The translations under genes were made by a program, and so were the position numbers. The notes below the pieces were generated by a model, which ran no database searches, had not been told where the DNA came from, and saw only the letters and a program-made list of their open reading frames with translations. Below, piece by piece: positions 4,606 to 6,208 of a stretch of 6,208 bases of DNA. Source of the stretch: Bacteroidales bacterium (GTDB lineage: Bacteria > Bacteroidota > Bacteroidia > Bacteroidales > JAADGE01); contig JAOZMN010000002.1 of NCBI GenBank assembly GCA_029934265.1, positions 3,484-9,691 of the forward strand, given 5' to 3'. Within the stretch, counting starts at the first letter, position 1. The number at the start of each line of letters is the position of its first letter.

Positions 4606-5100
4606 ATGCTATTAGAAGCCTACCGAGCAATTAAAAACAAATTGCAAACAGACATTCCGGAGTTAAAACTTATAGATTGGTTCAATGACCAATATTCGGG
4701 AACAATACACACAGTACCTGCTGTATTTATTGAATTTCCGAACGAGTTGAATTTCAAAAATGCACGCCGAGAGTTCCAAATATCTAAATTTAAGGCTCGG
4801 ATACATCTTGTAACAAAAGCCCTATCCGACAATTCCAAACATATAAAGGAGGAACTTATCCAGGAACATGAAACACTCAGCCAAAAAATATTTTATTCCC
4901 TACATCAGCTTTGGGCAATGTACGAAGCTGATAAAAAACTATTCGATAGCCTTACCAGAACTACATATCAGCATTATCAATATCTAAAAGGTTGGCTTAT
5001 TACCACACAGGATTTTGAAAGCCAAATATACCAACACGAAGCTCCAAAAAAAACAATGACAGTAACAGGACTTGCTGTTACTGTTGAAAAAGAAAACTAA
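4606..5100 (+). CDS. Phage tail-terminator/neck-like protein
   Basis: A 164-residue protein that resembles a class found among morphogenesis genes of Bacteroidota prophages, with the general pattern of tail terminator or head-tail joining proteins. The amphipathic N-terminal helix LLEAYRAIKNKLQTDIPELK (2-21) is followed by IDWFNDQ (23-29), then strand PAVFIEFPNELNF (38-50). After this come a basic strand (FKARIHLVTKA, 62-72), a central helix with acidic and histidine-rich stretches (EELIQEHETLSQKIFYSLHQ, 82-101), and a last strand-rich part ending in TMTVTGLAVTVEKEN. Tail terminators of the lambda gpU and Mu gp37 kind share a helix-strand-strand-helix-strand plan and length (about 130-180). 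Such proteins form a hexameric ring that ends tail growth and joins the tail to the head. The call rests on pattern and neighbourhood. Its 3' end contains an A8 tract and a perfect hairpin. Confidence 0.45.
   Translation: MLLEAYRAIKNKLQTDIPELKLIDWFNDQYSGTIHTVPAVFIEFPNELNFKNARREFQISKFKARIHLVTKALSDNSKHIKEELIQEHETLSQKIFYSLHQLWAMYEADKKLFDSLTRTTYQHYQYLKGWLITTQDFESQIYQHEAPKKTMTVTGLAVTVEKEN
5046..5084 (+). other. In-frame A_AAA_AAA slippery site plus 10-bp hairpin
   Basis: Within the tail-terminator-like gene the codons CCA AAA AAA give the heptamer A_AAA_AAA (5046-5052) in the zero frame. After a 6-base spacer, ACAGTAACAG (5059-5068) pairs perfectly with CTGTTACTGT (5075-5084) around the loop GACTTG. 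This is the architecture of a -1 programmed frameshift signal. A -1 shift would add eleven residues ending CCYC and stop at TGA 5085-5087, four residues short of the normal end, so no downstream gene is fused. On the minus strand the same stem is followed, five bases on, by T8, so a weak leftward terminator is another reading. Confidence 0.5.
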
Positions 5101-5126
5101 TAATAACCATTTAAACTCAAAAAAAA

Positions 5127-5369
5127 ATGAACTACCATCAAAGTGTATTAGCAGGGATTTTAATTTTTGCATTTGTATTATTTCTTATTACTCGAAGTGA
5201 GTGGCTTGCAAAAAAAGATAAGCAAATTGAAAACAACCAAACATTTTTTTCAAAATTTGAAACAAAAGAGGAAACAAAAGAACGCTGGCGAGTATGGAAA
5301 ATAGCTATCCCTGTTCTTATTTTCCTATTTCTTTTTATGAATTTTATTTTTGAAGAATTATACAAATGA
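5127..5369 (+). CDS. Small two-helix membrane protein (holin-like candidate)
   Basis: An 80-residue protein with two clear membrane helices: residues about 7-22 (VLAGILIFAFVLFLIT) and about 57-75 (VWKIAIPVLIFLFLFMNFIF). Between them is a charged, lysine-rich loop of about 34 residues. By the positive-inside rule the loop would be cytoplasmic and both ends outside, the reverse of typical class II holins, so holin is only one option. Other options are a superinfection-exclusion or other inner-membrane protein. There is no signal-peptidase site. The ATG follows an A9 run. The end overlaps the next gene by ATGA, so the gpG-like protein may be translated by coupling to it. No endolysin is seen nearby. 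Confidence 0.65.
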   Translation: MNYHQSVLAGILIFAFVLFLITRSEWLAKKDKQIENNQTFFSKFETKEETKERWRVWKIAIPVLIFLFLFMNFIFEELYK

Positions 5370-5890
5370 CAAATACAGACCAATTTATACGCAATTTAAT
5401 TGCCGGTTCAAAGGCATTGAAAGGCATTACAAAAAGTATAGCAATTCATGCAAACGACTTATTCGACCAAAATTTCACGAATCAAAGTTTTTTCGGAGAG
5501 AAATGGACACCTTCAAAGTATGTCGAACGTGAAAACAAACAACATTACAAAGGACAAAGTCGTAATTTATTGCAAAACTCCGGGCATTTGAGAAAATCCA
5601 TAAACAGAACTGTAAGCGATAATTTCATTACATTTTTCTCAAATGTTGTATATGCACAGATACACAACGAGGGCGGTACAATTAACCACCCGGGAGGAAC
5701 GGCTTATGTTTACGATAAAAAGAAAAAACGCAGTATTTGGGTAAGTAACCGCAAAGCAAGCCCAAAAATGAAACGAACCAAAGCACACCCTATAAACATA
5801 CCACAAAGGCAGTTTATAGGCAACCACAAAAAACTTGAAAAAGATATTGAAACTATTATTGAAAACAGAATACATAAAGCATTTAAGTAA
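5366..5890 (+). CDS. Phage virion morphogenesis protein, Mu gpG / tail-completion S family
   Basis: A 174-residue protein matching the virion morphogenesis family of Mu gpG and P2 gpS (PF05069). Recognisable blocks in order: an N-terminal helix with an F-rich segment, FFGEKWTPSK (42-51), corresponding to the family 'P-x-G-x-x-W-x-P-L' site; LLQNSGHLRKSI (68-79), the 'iL-x-x-t/s-G-x-L-x-x-S-I' motif; YAQIHNEGG (96-104), the diagnostic 'YA-x-iH-q-GG' motif; and IPQRQFIG (145-152), the 'R-x-F-l/i-G' motif before the closing helix. Family members act in late assembly of the head-tail connection and tail completion. Length fits the family (about 150-180). It starts with an ATGA overlap on the membrane-protein gene and its TAA stop overlaps the next ATG by one base (TAATG), so this segment is tightly coupled. 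Confidence 0.88.
   Translation: MTNTDQFIRNLIAGSKALKGITKSIAIHANDLFDQNFTNQSFFGEKWTPSKYVERENKQHYKGQSRNLLQNSGHLRKSINRTVSDNFITFFSNVVYAQIHNEGGTINHPGGTAYVYDKKKKRSIWVSNRKASPKMKRTKAHPINIPQRQFIGNHKKLEKDIETIIENRIHKAFK
5789..5820. other. Intragenic inverted repeat, 9-bp stem
   Basis: CCTATAAAC (5789-5797) is the exact reverse complement of GTTTATAGG (5812-5820), with a 14-base loop. It lies inside the gpG-like gene, over the codons for the 'R-x-F-I-G' region. No T-run follows on either strand. About one such repeat could be expected by chance in this window. Confidence 0.5.
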
Positions 5891-6084
5891 TGGAAGTAAA
5901 GCAAACGATAACTACCTATTCAATAGAAGAATGCTACAATGCTATAACAGATATTAGTAATGATGAAAAAACTAAATATACAGGTAAAGCATTTATAATT
6001 AAAGATAATTTTAGAGTAGAACATATTGTTAATACTAATCATAATAAGTTGAATTTTAAAAGAAAATATAATAATTATGAATGA
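5890..6084 (+). CDS. Small hypothetical protein
   Basis: A 64-residue protein that I do not recognise. Its ATG shares a base with the gpG-like stop (TAATG), which supports the start. It begins with MEVKQTITTYSIEECYNAI, continues with an acidic turn (DISNDEKTKY) and a strand pair (TGKAFIIKDNFRVEHIV), and ends in a Lys/Asn/Tyr-rich tail. There is no membrane segment or catalytic motif. Codon use becomes more A/T-extreme than in the preceding gene (Asn AAT, Lys AAA, Tyr TAT). The overlap arrangement argues that it is real and belongs to the morphogenesis operon. Confidence 0.6.
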   Translation: MEVKQTITTYSIEECYNAITDISNDEKTKYTGKAFIIKDNFRVEHIVNTNHNKLNFKRKYNNYE

Positions 6085-6208
6085 AAAATTTAAAGAACTA
6101 ATTCCTGGTCTTGATGCCTTAATTTCAGAATTAGAAGATGCACTCAACAAAGATGCGAAACTTGAAACGACACAAACGATGTTGGCAGATTTCAAGAATA
6201 AAACAGGA
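6077..6208 (+). CDS. Hypothetical protein, 3'-truncated by the window edge
   Basis: The ATG at 6077 overlaps the end of the previous gene by eight bases, and the frame stays open to the window end (44 codons seen). The visible part is acidic and helical: NEKFKELIPGLDALISELED, then ALNKDAKLETTQTMLADFKN, suggesting a coiled coil or scaffold-like N-terminus. In Mu the gene after G encodes the protease/scaffold I; nothing in these residues proves that link. An alternative ATG at 6081 is closed after six codons and is rejected. Confidence 0.6.
   Translation, partial: MNEKFKELIPGLDALISELEDALNKDAKLETTQTMLADFKNKTG

Noticed and set aside
5248..5262. Palindrome TTTCAAAATTTGAAA inside the membrane-protein gene
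   Set aside because: It is composed of A/T runs and is easily produced by chance; it has no context suggesting an operator.
5350..5532. 60-codon plus-strand frame overlapping the gpG-like gene
   Set aside because: The gpG family motifs are in the other frame, and this frame has no supporting features.
5920..6195. 91-codon minus-strand frame opposite the last two genes
   Set aside because: The plus-strand genes have coupled starts (TAATG and an 8-base overlap). The antisense translation is a low-complexity Ile/Phe/Ser run created by AT-rich coding DNA.
1..6208. CRISPR arrays, tRNA or rRNA genes, insertion sequences, phage ends or attachment sites
   Set aside because: I found no regularly spaced repeats, cloverleaf-like sequence, transposase gene or terminal repeat in the window.

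Overview
The window looks like the left and central part of a Mu-like transposable (pro)phage of a Bacteroidota host. Every credible gene lies on the plus strand, and genes abut or overlap by a few bases. G+C is low, roughly one third by eye. Start codons are preceded by A-rich DNA rather than Shine-Dalgarno sites, as is usual in Bacteroidota. The phage type is shown by a MuB-like ATPase with an N-terminal helix-turn-helix (HTH), a GemA/gp16-like protein, a DUF3164 protein and a Mu gpG-type virion morphogenesis protein. No transposase (MuA) or phage end is visible; MuA would be expected to the left.

Layout. 1-498: two small unrecognised genes, the first probably cut by the window edge. 524-2018: a MuB-like target-capture ATPase followed one base later by a RecA/RadA/DnaB-core ATPase. 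2021-3041: four small proteins (an SH3-like barrel candidate, the GemA/gp16-like protein and two overlapping tiny genes). 3058-4215: the DUF3164 protein and, directly after its stop, a protein whose C-terminal half resembles the FWxxY/K/A/W module of phage replication accessory (helicase-loader-associated) proteins.

4216-4296 is the only sizeable gap and appears to be the early/late junction. It has A9 tracts at both ends and a repeated AAAGCCCTG. On the minus strand it has a near-consensus Bacteroidota promoter followed about 15 bases later by a hairpin plus T9, so it could make a very short leftward RNA. 4297-4584 encodes a small HTH-like protein in the place where Mu has its Mor/C activators. 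From 4606 the morphogenesis genes begin: a tail-terminator/neck-like protein, a two-helix membrane protein, the gpG-type protein, and two small unknowns, the last cut by the right edge.

Inferred working model: MuA (outside the window) and MuB carry out replicative transposition; the second ATPase and the FW-module protein may help load the replication machinery; the protein at 4297 may switch on the late genes. The features most worth follow-up are the ATPase pair with the FW-module protein, the leftward promoter-terminator pair in the junction, and three intragenic inverted repeats. One of these repeats sits six bases after an in-frame A_AAA_AAA slippery site.
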